45,204 nt of DNA from a virus, in IMG/VR virus record IMGVR_UViG_3300020020_000071, positions 1 through 45,204 of that record, one strand, 5' to 3'. The translations under genes were made by a program, and so were the position numbers. Every line of letters begins with the position of its first letter. Positions within the stretch are counted from its first letter, which is position 1. Shown one piece after another: positions 29,755-36,835 of the stretch. The notes under the pieces are model-generated. The model saw only the letters and a list, made by a program, of their open reading frames with translations, was not told the origin of the DNA and searched no databases.

Positions 29755-32433
29755 TCAACTGAGGGCTGTCTTAAGAGTAGTTAGTGAGACGCCTAATGCA
29801 TCAGCTATCTCTGCCTGGGTGTATCCAGATGCAGCCATCTGGCGGGCTCTTGAAGTCTTAGCGGAGGTCATTAAAAGAGTTGCCTTAGGGGTGGCATGGC
29901 GTTTAACTTTATCCATGTCTGAGTTCTTAAGAATGTCGGACAACTTTGAATGACTAATAGCACCAGCCTGTATGGCAGCCCACTCACTATCTGTTATGTC
30001 TATGAGGGTCTTTTTAGCACCGGTACGGGAACGAGCTTCTGTGAGGGCTTGTTGTCTAAGTCTTCTTAGTTCAGGTGGGGACAGGTCCGGATTAGAACGA
30101 CGCTTCTGAGAAACAGTCGCGTTTCCTAGGACCTGGGCGTTTCTTTCACGAGGTGCGTTCCTAAGAGCGATGTTTAATTTAGCATTTAAAGAGTCCACTT
30201 CTTTTGCGTAGGCGGTTGTTGCAGAAGGTGACCTAGGGGTGGTCTTAGTACGTACTGCTTCTCTTCTTGCTTTATTAGCTAGGCCCTTCAATGTATTAGA
30301 GTGTTCAGCATAGATTGTTTCTATCTTACTACCTGAGGATAGCTTATGTGCATCAGTTACTTCTGCCAACCTCTGTGATTTGAATGTCTTAAGAACAACC
30401 TTGCCTTGTCTGTTAGTTTCAGTAGCACCGGTAGGCTCAAACATCTTTCTACCAGTAGTTCTATCAACAGGTCCACCCTTTGATGCAGATCTAGCTCTCC
30501 TATCAGGTACTCTAATCTCAGCGCCTGCCTTTGAGATCAGTGTTGCTGCACCACCCGTTGCTTTATCCTGATACTTCTTCATAAGCTGAGGAATACCATT
30601 ATCAATGGCAGATTGCTTATAATTAAGTTCATGTTTCTCTGCATCGATAACAACCATAGAATGTTTAACTGCTCTACCTATTTCATTCATAGATGCAGAT
30701 CTAATTGTCATGTCAGTAATAAGATTGGAAATTTTTCCCATCTCAATACCTTTTTGACGAGTGGTCATAACCTTCATGCCTGGATACTTTTGATACGAAG
30801 CTATAGGATCGAAGTCTCTTAATGCAGCCAAAGCAGGAGCAGTCTTAATTCTTCCTTGATTGTTAGGTATAACAAGAACTGTATCTCCATCAAAGTCTGC
30901 GCCAGACAAACGACGAGCAACTTTATGATTGATACCTATTGCATCTGATGCATCACCCAACAATTTCTTAGCTTCTGGATTTCTATTGTTCACAACCAGT
31001 TCTGGAATTTCAAAGATCCCACCATGAGGATGACGAATCAGAACAACTCTTTCTCCATTTTTAAAATTCTTTGGTGCATAGACTTCGTTATCCTTCATCG
31101 ATTTGATAGGAAGAATAACATGATTGCTTTGTCTTGGTAACTTTGCTGCCTTCAGATGTACAGAGGCAGAGTCAGCACCATCAGCAAAATCCTCAAGCAA
31201 TTTCCTTCTTACAGCAGGATTAGTCAAAGACATAATCTCATCTAGCTCACGTTGTTTACGCTCAACAACCATAGCTAACTGAGTTCTAGCTAACGATGAA
31301 TTCTGCTTTGAAAGAACCTGTGAAGAAAGACTATTAGACCATGTTTCCCATGAACCTTCTTCACCAGCACCTTCCTTGACTCCAACAGCATTCATAGCTG
31401 AAATAACTTTACCTGTCTTAGGATCAATACGTTGACGGATTGATGCACCAAAAGGATTATCTGTGTCAATATTACCATCTTTGTCTTTTTGCATAGGTTT
31501 CATTACGTCTAACTTATTACCAGTATTAGACTTGCTTGTGTTGAAAACAAGATCTACACCAGCGGGTAGGTCATCCTTGTACATTGCCATACCCTTGATG
31601 TAGTGAGTGCCATCAATAGCAATGCGAACCTGTGAATATCTACTTCCACCAAGCGAAATATCTTTGACGCCAGGACGGACATAGATCACGCCATCAGCTT
31701 CAGATCCACCTTGATCGGCATAGCGAATTTGGACGCGTTTCGATTTAATTGATATGGGGGGTTTAACACCAAGAAACGAACGCCCACCATCTTCTGAATG
31801 TTCATCAATTTGCTTAATTTCATTACGACGTTGCCATACCTGCTTCTGTGTAGTCCCAGGAGGAGCAAGTACTTTAAGTTCAGTAAGCTTACCAGTACCA
31901 AGCTGTTGAATTTTAACTGGATGAACTTCATATCCTTCTTCACGAAGACGAGCAACAGCAGTAGCTAACTTGGTCTTGCTTATACCTATCTGTCGTTCTA
32001 CCCCAACACCAATGTCAATAAGACCTTTACTAGCTAACTGATCTTTCAACATGGTAGAAGTATTTCCTAGAACATCAGCTCTATCTTTGGCACTAGGAGC
32101 AAGAAGAGCACGAACGGATGATTCATTAATGCCCATTCTCTTACCAATAGCTACATTGGACCAACTTCGATCTTTAAGGCGTTGAGCCATCGATATGTCA
32201 GCTTGCTTTTGCTCATTCTTTGCAATAGACTTAGCAGCACGAAGTTGTGTGGTTGTAGTACCTAGTCCATCTGCGATTTGCTTTTCAGTCATTCCTTGTC
32301 GACGAAACCCATCGATCATATCAAGGAAAGAACGATTACTTGCGTTCTCGGGCCCACCAGAACCCCAAGGATAACGACCAGATCGACGCAAGATTCCATA
32401 GTGCATGAGATAGCTGTTTTCATCTAGAATCAC
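29755..32433 (-). CDS. Putative two-barrel (YonO/RdRP-type) RNA polymerase
   Basis: 892 residues. Residues 462-523 resemble the second double-psi barrel of cellular RNA polymerase beta': VVLIRHPHGGIFEIPEL, then HKVARRLSGADFDGDTVLVI. The catalytic loop is GADFDGD (511-517), with Asp513, 515 and 517 as metal ligands; beta' has NADFDGD. Residues 566-602 (GKISNLITDMTIRSASMNEI, then AVKHSMVVIDAEKH) fit the GxIxN ... AVDxxK pattern downstream of this loop in eukaryotic RdRP/YonO-type enzymes. Helix-turn-helix-like segments lie at about 46-70, 89-112 and 865-889 (YTQAEIADALGVSLTTLKTA), and a long basic C-terminal part. The start GTG overlaps the nuclease stop (GTGA) and follows GGAGG. Residues 11-26 carry HYGILRRSGRYPWGSG. 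Polymerase activity is inferred. Confidence 0.72.
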   Translation of the reverse strand: MILDENSYLMHYGILRRSGRYPWGSGGPENASNRSFLDMIDGFRRQGMTEKQIADGLGTTTTQLRAAKSIAKNEQKQADISMAQRLKDRSWSNVAIGKRMGINESSVRALLAPSAKDRADVLGNTSTMLKDQLASKGLIDIGVGVERQIGISKTKLATAVARLREEGYEVHPVKIQQLGTGKLTELKVLAPPGTTQKQVWQRRNEIKQIDEHSEDGGRSFLGVKPPISIKSKRVQIRYADQGGSEADGVIYVRPGVKDISLGGSRYSQVRIAIDGTHYIKGMAMYKDDLPAGVDLVFNTSKSNTGNKLDVMKPMQKDKDGNIDTDNPFGASIRQRIDPKTGKVISAMNAVGVKEGAGEEGSWETWSNSLSSQVLSKQNSSLARTQLAMVVERKQRELDEIMSLTNPAVRRKLLEDFADGADSASVHLKAAKLPRQSNHVILPIKSMKDNEVYAPKNFKNGERVVLIRHPHGGIFEIPELVVNNRNPEAKKLLGDASDAIGINHKVARRLSGADFDGDTVLVIPNNQGRIKTAPALAALRDFDPIASYQKYPGMKVMTTRQKGIEMGKISNLITDMTIRSASMNEIGRAVKHSMVVIDAEKHELNYKQSAIDNGIPQLMKKYQDKATGGAATLISKAGAEIRVPDRRARSASKGGPVDRTTGRKMFEPTGATETNRQGKVVLKTFKSQRLAEVTDAHKLSSGSKIETIYAEHSNTLKGLANKARREAVRTKTTPRSPSATTAYAKEVDSLNAKLNIALRNAPRERNAQVLGNATVSQKRRSNPDLSPPELRRLRQQALTEARSRTGAKKTLIDITDSEWAAIQAGAISHSKLSDILKNSDMDKVKRHATPKATLLMTSAKTSRARQMAASGYTQAEIADALGVSLTTLKTALS

Positions 32434-32990
32434 TGTTGCGCCTCCAATCTAATCGCATTGATCCGCTTATCAAAATATACCATACGATCCATAATATGTG
32501 CAATCACATCAGGATCTGCATCATAAATACGAATCTCATTACTTTGATAAATTCTAAGTTCTATTTTAATCTCATGTGGTTTGTATCTGTATTCATGACA
32601 GAACAAAGCCGCGTAAACCTCGAGCTGATGCACTGAGCCTTCAGTTACACCAGTCTTAAGATCATGAATTCTAAGAGTGTTACGACGAAAACAGATAGTA
32701 TCTGCAGTACCGTAACAATTAATCGAATAAAAAAGGACTTGTTCCGTTACCATCCTATAGCCAATAGCGTCATTGACATATAGGTGTAACGTCTTTTTTG
32801 AAGAAGGAAGCCGAATTCCTAAACGTATGGCTTCGTGAGCAAAAGCATGAAGCTCAGTACCACGACGAGCAGCCATAGAAGCTAAGAACGTTCGGTCCAA
32901 TTTATCATCATCATAGTTGACCCAGTGATAGTTACTAGCGCTAAGAAACGCGTGGGTTCCGAATATGCCTGAATGCGTGTTGAAGAGCAT
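32430..32990 (-). CDS. Cas4/RecB-like exonuclease (PD-(D/E)XK)
   Basis: 186 residues with the order of a Cas4-family nuclease: RRGTELHAFAHEAI (motif with His), GTADTICF (Asp), LRIHDLKTG (D-x-K) and HQLEVYAALFCHEY (QxxxY). The cysteine cluster of iron-sulfur Cas4 proteins is absent. The start ATG at 32988-32990 has GAGG 9 bases upstream and lies inside the end of the VRR-NUC gene. It probably processes DNA ends in replication or recombination. Confidence 0.8.
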   Translation of the reverse strand: MLFNTHSGIFGTHAFLSASNYHWVNYDDDKLDRTFLASMAARRGTELHAFAHEAIRLGIRLPSSKKTLHLYVNDAIGYRMVTEQVLFYSINCYGTADTICFRRNTLRIHDLKTGVTEGSVHQLEVYAALFCHEYRYKPHEIKIELRIYQSNEIRIYDADPDVIAHIMDRMVYFDKRINAIRLEAQQ

Positions 32991-33252
32991 CGAGTACGTC
33001 CTCTTCATTACCGGGATGGATAAAGGATGCGAAAGACATATCATTCAGAAGATCTATGAAATACTTCTGGTTGGGCTGATGTACTACACCCAAACTAGCT
33101 TTCACTTCTAACATAGCCCATCTATATCCATAAAGAATGGTAAGATCTGGTACACCTTGAAGGTATTCAGCATCATTCTTTAGGATGACACAGCCTGGAA
33201 ACATGACACGGAGCTTCTTGATTAAATTAGCTTTATATCTAGACTCTAACAT
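32941..33252 (-). CDS. VRR-NUC domain nuclease
   Basis: 103 residues: SRYKANLIKKLRVMFPGCVI, then GVPDLTILYGYRWAMLEVKA (the D-x(n)-E-x-K core of PD-(D/E)XK enzymes), then HQPNQKYFIDLLNDM. These are standard for phage VRR-NUC nucleases, usually found beside SNF2 helicases as here. They cut branched DNA or single-strand flaps. ATG at 33250-33252 has GGGAG 5 bases upstream. Confidence 0.88.
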   Translation of the reverse strand: MLESRYKANLIKKLRVMFPGCVILKNDAEYLQGVPDLTILYGYRWAMLEVKASLGVVHQPNQKYFIDLLNDMSFASFIHPGNEEDVLDALQHAFRHIRNPRVS

Positions 33253-33332
33253 GATCGCTCCCTTCGGAAAAATAGAAGCTGTGTGTGAGCTTGATTTCAC
33301 CCCTTCTATTATATCCTGCGTTTTTGATGCGA

Positions 33333-33842
33333 CTAATGAAGTACTTTATCTGAAAAAGAAATTGTACCAAAATAAGCAAAATGATACTCAGCAGATCCAT
33401 ACAAAGCATTGAATATTATAGATGGTAAAGTAAGTGTAGCTGCCGAAAACTCAGCGATAGTATTGAATGATTGTCCTCTACTAGTTTTAAATGGTTTAAT
33501 AATATGCACAGATGGGTGCATCATGTCTCGCATGTACATTACTACAAACCATCTAGATTGCCATATAAGATTATCAACATGATTATTGGCCCGATTACCA
33601 TCCTTATGTAGTATGGAAGTACGTGGTTCAACTGGATCGTCTAAGAATACCTCAGCGACCAACCTACTTATAGGTATTGTAACTGGTTTTCCATTACGTT
33701 TAAGACAGACAAAATACCAACCACTAGATTTGTTCTTAAATATAGTCAACATTCGTCCTGTCTTAATATTTCTAACTCGACCCTCATTACTAACTTCATG
33801 GTTTGGATAGTTTTGTATAGATCTAAACTCTTCTATCATCAT
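33333..33842 (-). CDS. NUMOD4-HNH homing endonuclease
   Basis: Residues 1-50 (EFRSIQNYPNHEVSNEGRVR) form a NUMOD4 DNA-binding motif; residues 72-102 (VAEVFLDDPVEPRTSILHKD, GNRANNHVDNLIW) an HNH_3 core. The C-terminus looks like a NUMOD1-type helix (FNTIAEFSAATLTLPSIIFN). Free-standing genes of this type spread by cutting relatives that lack them. The gene is AT-richer than its neighbours and lies between two 14-bp repeats (33336-33349, 33905-33918). ATG at 33840-33842 or the next codon, following GGAG. Confidence 0.85.
   Translation of the reverse strand: MMIEEFRSIQNYPNHEVSNEGRVRNIKTGRMLTIFKNKSSGWYFVCLKRNGKPVTIPISRLVAEVFLDDPVEPRTSILHKDGNRANNHVDNLIWQSRWFVVMYMRDMMHPSVHIIKPFKTSRGQSFNTIAEFSAATLTLPSIIFNALYGSAEYHFAYFGTISFSDKVLH
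33336..33349. repeat. 14-bp repeat at the 3' end of the HNH gene
   Basis: ATGAAGTACTTTAT, which matches 13 of 14 bases of the copy at 33905-33918. It encodes the last residues of the HNH protein. Confidence 0.6.
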
Positions 33843-33899
33843 ATGTCTCCGAATTGTGAAATTCAAAAATTTTTTGAGTAAAAAGTTTTTATAGAGACG

Positions 33900-33923
33900 T
33901 TCTTATGAAGTACTTCATAAGAA
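33900..33923. promoter_or_regulatory. Perfect 24-bp palindrome in AT-rich spacer
   Basis: TTCTTATGAAGT followed by its exact reverse complement. It lies in the AT-rich spacer 33843-34034 between the helicase gene and the HNH gene. It includes the second 14-bp repeat (33905-33918). It could be an operator for a dimeric protein, a recombination or homing site, or part of an origin. Confidence 0.65.
33905..33918. repeat. 14-bp repeat upstream of the HNH gene
   Basis: ATGAAGTACTTCAT within the 24-bp palindrome; 13 of 14 bases match 33336-33349. The pair brackets the HNH gene and could mark the ends of a mobile cassette of about 570 bp. Confidence 0.55.
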
Positions 33924-34034
33924 TATTTTATTGGGAAAGTGTTTGCTCTTGTTTTTCGCAGATTTCACAAGGGACCAGTCCGTTTTATACAATATCGTCT
34001 AGATTGGTCCGTATCCTTTATTTCCCTTTTCTAC

Positions 34035-35270
34035 CTATGCTTCCACCCCCACCCCAACTTGTCTGGCTTGCCCCGATTGGTCACTCCTTTCTCCTGAATT
34101 ATCCCATTTCGCCCTCATATACTCCGATTCGTTAAAATTTTTCTTCGACAAAAGACTCTTCCAAACAGCTTCATCAATTGTAGAATCACTCTTCAGAGTA
34201 TAGTAAAATAGATCTCGGAATGGGGTATTTATACGATCAATCCTACCATGTGCTTGTTGCCACATCTTGTATGAATATGTCAAAGAATAGAATACTATCG
34301 CATCCGTAGACGTACAGTTCCATCCTTCAGCTCCAGCAGCGTATTGTACAAGATATACCCAGCTATCTGTCTTTGGGAGCTCCTGATGTCTGTGGCCATT
34401 CCACTCGTGGACCGTCGTAATCCCCGCAAGAGAGCGTAGCAACTCCAGCTCGTAATCGAAGTTGTAGAAAACAATCAGCTTTGGATGCTTCAACATCAAC
34501 TTTCGGAGCTCCTGCATACGGCATGGGCCAGAGTTGACAATCTTCCGCATAACCATAAATAGCTCTCCTGCATCCTTCAGGGGTCTTGACTCGTATATGT
34601 GCCATCTCTTCTTCACCGCCATCTCGTACAGATCCCTGTCGTAGTCCACTAGAATTTCATAACTGTGACGAACCGTGTGTGGATGGTAGGGCATCTCTAC
34701 CAGTACTTCGTTTCGTAGCCGTACAAGCCGTCCTACGCCGTTGTATCGGGATATCTGAGGGAACTTTCTAAACGGTTTGTAGACCACATGCTCTTGTTTA
34801 AATGCGGTACGATTCTTGTAATAGCCATTGGCTATGAATACTGGAATATAGTCCATCCACGTGTCGCCTGGTGTTGCACTAAGTAGAATCCAACGGTTGT
34901 GTCTGGCAATTTCTACGAATGACTTAACCCACGCTCCACTACCTACGAGTCTCTGTTCATCGAAGATAAAGAAAGCGTTTTGAACATTCCTGTACTTGTC
35001 AATATTATTCCACGAGTCAACCGTGAGCACCCCAGCCACTGTTGCATTCTTAAACTTTCCCACCCCGTATTTAGTAAAGTCTCCCTCCCAGTCAACAGAA
35101 TCTCGTTTCTTGGCTGTGGTAATGACGTATACATCTTTCGGCGCCTCCTTCTGCATGTAGTAGGCAACTGCTGTCAAGGATTTTCCCGTCCCTACACCTC
35201 CCCACAATATACAACCATTGTGCATCTGATCAACCGCGTATTCCTGATGAGGATATAGCTTAACTCCCAT
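34035..35270 (-). CDS. SNF2-like DEAD/DEAH helicase
   Basis: 411 residues with superfamily 2 motifs in order: [11 protein letters not shown] (Q-like), [12 protein letters not shown] (Walker A), FFIFDEQRL (motif II), [12 protein letters not shown] (III), [11 protein letters not shown] (IV), [13 protein letters not shown] (V) and [11 protein letters not shown] (VI). The type is the small SNF2-like helicase common in Gram-positive phages, often linked with VRR-NUC, and thought to serve replication or recombination. ATG at 35268-35270 follows GGGAGG; a GTG two codons upstream is less likely. Confidence 0.9.
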   Translation of the reverse strand: MGVKLYPHQEYAVDQMHNGCILWGGVGTGKSLTAVAYYMQKEAPKDVYVITTAKKRDSVDWEGDFTKYGVGKFKNATVAGVLTVDSWNNIDKYRNVQNAFFIFDEQRLVGSGAWVKSFVEIARHNRWILLSATPGDTWMDYIPVFIANGYYKNRTAFKQEHVVYKPFRKFPQISRYNGVGRLVRLRNEVLVEMPYHPHTVRHSYEILVDYDRDLYEMAVKKRWHIYESRPLKDAGELFMVMRKIVNSGPCRMQELRKLMLKHPKLIVFYNFDYELELLRSLAGITTVHEWNGHRHQELPKTDSWVYLVQYAAGAEGWNCTSTDAIVFYSLTYSYKMWQQAHGRIDRINTPFRDLFYYTLKSDSTIDEAVWKSLLSKKNFNESEYMRAKWDNSGERSDQSGQARQVGVGVEA

Positions 35271-35281
35271 GTTCACCTCCC

Positions 35282-35318
35282 AAAAAAAGAAAACAGGAAC
35301 ACCCGTTAGGGTGCCCTG
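35282..35318 (-). terminator. Rho-independent terminator after the 86-aa gene
   Basis: CAGGGCACCC pairs with GGGTGTTCCTG around TAAC with one bulge, then TTTTCTTTTTTT on the minus strand. It separates the promoter-7 unit from the helicase gene. Confidence 0.85.
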
Positions 35319-35328
35319 CTTAAGCCAC

Positions 35329-35589
35329 TTACGAAATAAGAGCTAGGATTGCTCCTCTCAGCAACGTCTGCTGCTCGGCGCGCATAGAGTACAAGTACTC
35401 CATCACGAGCTCCTGGGTCCAAGTATCCGAGAATGTGACTTGCTCGAAGCATCCTGCGATCATGTCGTAGAACATGATTTTGGTGCTTACGAAGTCTTTC
35501 ATTCCGGTCTCGATCAGGAACACGGGATAGTAGCGCTCGATCTTGTCTGTCACGTCATTCGCGGCATCGTTCGAGGGTTGCCTTTCCAT
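35329..35589 (-). CDS. Hypothetical protein, 86 aa
   Basis: A small soluble acidic protein ([37 protein letters not shown]) probably with a mixed alpha/beta fold. It has promoter copy 7 21 nt upstream of its ATG (35587-35589, preceded by AGAAAGGAAG) and a terminator behind it, so it is a one-gene unit. No family recognised. Confidence 0.75.
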   Translation of the reverse strand: MERQPSNDAANDVTDKIERYYPVFLIETGMKDFVSTKIMFYDMIAGCFEQVTFSDTWTQELVMEYLYSMRAEQQTLLRGAILALIS

Positions 35590-35610
35590 GTGTCTTCCTT
35601 TCTGTTAGTG

Positions 35611-35641
35611 GGTCTCATAATAAGCGTGGTAATTTATGCGA
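35611..35641 (-). promoter_or_regulatory. Conserved 31-bp promoter motif, copy 7
   Basis: Minus strand: TCGCA, ATTAC at 9-13, TATTATGAGACC at 20-31. It directly follows the T-run of the terminator at 35641-35665 and drives the 86-aa gene. Confidence 0.8.
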
Positions 35642-35665
35642 AAATGAGATGCCGTGTTCGGCACC
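35641..35665 (-). terminator. Short terminator after the 77-aa gene
   Basis: GGTGCCG pairs with CGGCATC around AACA, followed by TCATTTT, whose T-run merges into promoter copy 7. Confidence 0.75.
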
Positions 35666-35676
35666 CCATTCTGAGT

Positions 35677-35910
35677 TTAGCCTTTCATTTCCTGTAGGAA
35701 AGACGATGGGTCAGGTGCTCCTTGCAATTGCTCCTGCAACATGCTTTCGCGGCCCTCGTAGTAACCTCTCTGGTATCCGTTGTAGTTGGCGTTCTTCAAG
35801 GCAGCTTGCTCAGCTTTCTTGTCTCGCACCTTCTGCAACTGGTTCACAGCGATGGTAACTCCGGAGGCAACGGTAGCACTTAGCACGGCAATTGCTAGAG
35901 TGTTGTCCAT
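35677..35910 (-). CDS. Small membrane protein, 77 aa
   Basis: An N-terminal transmembrane segment (LAIAVLSATVASGVTIAV) followed by a basic helix and a polar tail (NGYQRGYYEGRESMLQEQLQ). ATG at 35908-35910 follows CGAAAGGAAG, 24 nt after promoter copy 8. A one-gene unit with its own terminator. No family recognised. Confidence 0.75.
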   Translation of the reverse strand: MDNTLAIAVLSATVASGVTIAVNQLQKVRDKKAEQAALKNANYNGYQRGYYEGRESMLQEQLQGAPDPSSFLQEMKG

Positions 35911-35934
35911 TGTACTTCCTTTCGGTAGTGGTTA

Positions 35935-35965
35935 GGTCTCATAATATGCTATGTAAAGTGTGCGA
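35935..35965 (-). promoter_or_regulatory. Conserved 31-bp promoter motif, copy 8
   Basis: Minus strand: TCGCA, TTTAC at 9-13, TATTATGAGACC at 20-31. It drives the 77-aa membrane gene and follows the terminator at 35970-36007. Confidence 0.8.
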
Positions 35966-35969
35966 AGGC

Positions 35970-36007
35970 AAAAAGGAAACACCATGTTTGGATAACATAG
36001 CATTTCC
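35970..36007 (-). terminator. Terminator ending candidate small RNA 3
   Basis: A 14-pair stem (35975-35988 with 35994-36007, including G-U pairs) around a 5-base loop, followed by five T on the minus strand. Confidence 0.85.
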
Positions 36008-36050
36008 TCTTCATCCGATGAGTCGCAGATAATTGCTTCTCACCAGGTCT
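35970..36050 (-). ncRNA. Candidate small RNA 3 (promoter copy 9 to terminator)
   Basis: About 80 bases from promoter copy 9 to the strong terminator, with no gene-like frame; one 20-codon frame lacks a ribosome-binding site and runs through the terminator and promoter 8. GTGAGAAG, the 5' element of the two other gene-less units, occurs here at 36036-36043, shortly after GAGACC. The RNA is predicted from promoter and terminator only. Confidence 0.5.
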
Positions 36051-36076
36051 CATAATAACCCATGTAATCTCTGCGA
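36046..36076 (-). promoter_or_regulatory. Conserved 31-bp promoter motif, copy 9
   Basis: Minus strand: TCGCA, ATTAC at 9-13, TATTATGAGACC at 20-31. It leads into a gene-less stretch. Eight bases upstream lies the long inverted repeat 36084-36136. Confidence 0.8.
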
Positions 36077-36083
36077 TATTTTT

Positions 36084-36136
36084 GATAGGGGGGTAGGAAA
36101 CGGTTGGTTTAGGCGTCGGATACCTACCCCCCTATC
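36084..36136. terminator. Perfect 14-bp inverted repeat, likely terminator
   Basis: GATAGGGGGGTAGG at 36084-36097 and its exact complement at 36123-36136 with a 25-base spacer. It ends the transcript of the 191-aa gene region in the minus direction, though no U-tract follows there; on the plus strand a T-run follows. U-less terminators are known in actinobacteria. Confidence 0.65.
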
Positions 36137-36259
36137 TATTAAATTTTTTGGCGGGTTTTACACCGCCGAGGCATCGTATTCACCTCCCCCAATCTGTGGG
36201 GCGGGCTCACGGCCCCCGGAAAGGTAGGAGTCCCCGCAATCCTACCCAACCGGCAACCA
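36137..36259 (-). other. GC-rich structured spacer
   Basis: Between the 191-aa gene and promoter copy 9. On the minus strand it contains the hairpin GGTAGGA/TCCTACC, runs of G and C that can pair in several ways, and GGCGG/CCGCC. It may be a structured 3' region or leader. No known RNA family recognised. Confidence 0.45.
36139..36174 (-). CDS. Possible 11-codon mini-gene
   Basis: ATG at 36172-36174, 7 bases from GGGGGAGG, encodes MPRRCKTRQKI before TAA. The strong ribosome-binding site is the only support; the same bases form a GGCGG/CCGCC hairpin. It could be a leader peptide or chance. Confidence 0.25.
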   Translation of the reverse strand: MPRRCKTRQKI

Positions 36260-36835
36260 TCAGACCGTCTTTACACTCATAAACGAGTCTTGAACCTCGA
36301 GAACGGTGTTTTCAGGAACCTCGAATATAGCTTCGAGTAGTTCAACAGCCTTAGGGTCGCTCTCCACGACCAATGAGAAATCCCTGGAGAATGCACGAGG
36401 AGTGTAGACCTTGTAACCCTTGGCGGTCTTGAGCACCCAGTCGTTGACGAACGCCTGAGTCTGTCGCACCTTCTGAGGCCGAATGACAGTGACCTTGATA
36501 TGGGTCTCTGCCTCGTCAGTGACAACCGTACCCTGGCACCACTTAGCCACATCGATTATGTTATCGAGGGAAACCTGCACGGCATCCACGTAAAGGGGGG
36601 AGTGAACGAATTTCTGGACGTCGAGAGACACTTTCTTCCTCGTTTCAGTTAGATTGGCCGGTGAGTTTCTGAATAAGTAGTTCGAGGGCGGAGGGTTTCT
36701 TTGATACGCGATGGAAAACTTGCGGCGCTTGCACTCCAGGCATCCCATCACCGATTCGACGAGGCGCAATATCGGAAGGCCGGATCCGTCGAGCTCGTGC
36801 TCGCACGTCCGCGACTCGAGCCTGACGACGATCAT
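36260..36835 (-). CDS. Putative zinc-binding phage protein, 191 aa
   Basis: Residues 11-35 hold CEHELDGSG and CLECKRR, a CxxH ... CxxC pattern that suggests a small zinc ribbon. From residue 69 a second part follows (VSLDVQKFVHSPLYVDAVQV, IDVAKWCQGTV), typical of a small actinophage domain of unknown function. ATG overlaps the upstream stop (ATGA), which supports this start; but GTG at 36629-36631 has a perfect GAGGA 5 bases upstream and could start a shorter second product. An alternative 77-codon frame at 36645-36878 is less likely. Confidence 0.6.
   Translation of the reverse strand: MIVVRLESRTCEHELDGSGLPILRLVESVMGCLECKRRKFSIAYQRNPPPSNYLFRNSPANLTETRKKVSLDVQKFVHSPLYVDAVQVSLDNIIDVAKWCQGTVVTDEAETHIKVTVIRPQKVRQTQAFVNDWVLKTAKGYKVYTPRAFSRDFSLVVESDPKAVELLEAIFEVPENTVLEVQDSFMSVKTV

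Larger units (their letters stand above)
33867..34034. other. AT-rich spacer between helicase and HNH genes
   Basis: 168 bases, clearly AT-richer than surroundings. Besides the palindrome it holds a GGACCA/TGGTCC inverted repeat around 33972-34010 and TATAAAA-like and AATAAAATATT boxes on the minus strand, which might serve as a host promoter. No gene. Confidence 0.45.

Noticed and set aside
29755-32433. T7-type single-subunit RNA polymerase
   Set aside because: None of the T7-type palm motifs are present; the signature is that of double-psi-barrel enzymes.
32430-32990. CRISPR adaptation gene (true Cas4)
   Set aside because: No cas1/cas2 or array nearby and no iron-sulfur cysteines; phage Cas4-like exonucleases are common.
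36137-36259. tRNA gene in the GC-rich spacer
   Set aside because: No cloverleaf with TTC-arm and acceptor stem could be drawn; only simple hairpins.
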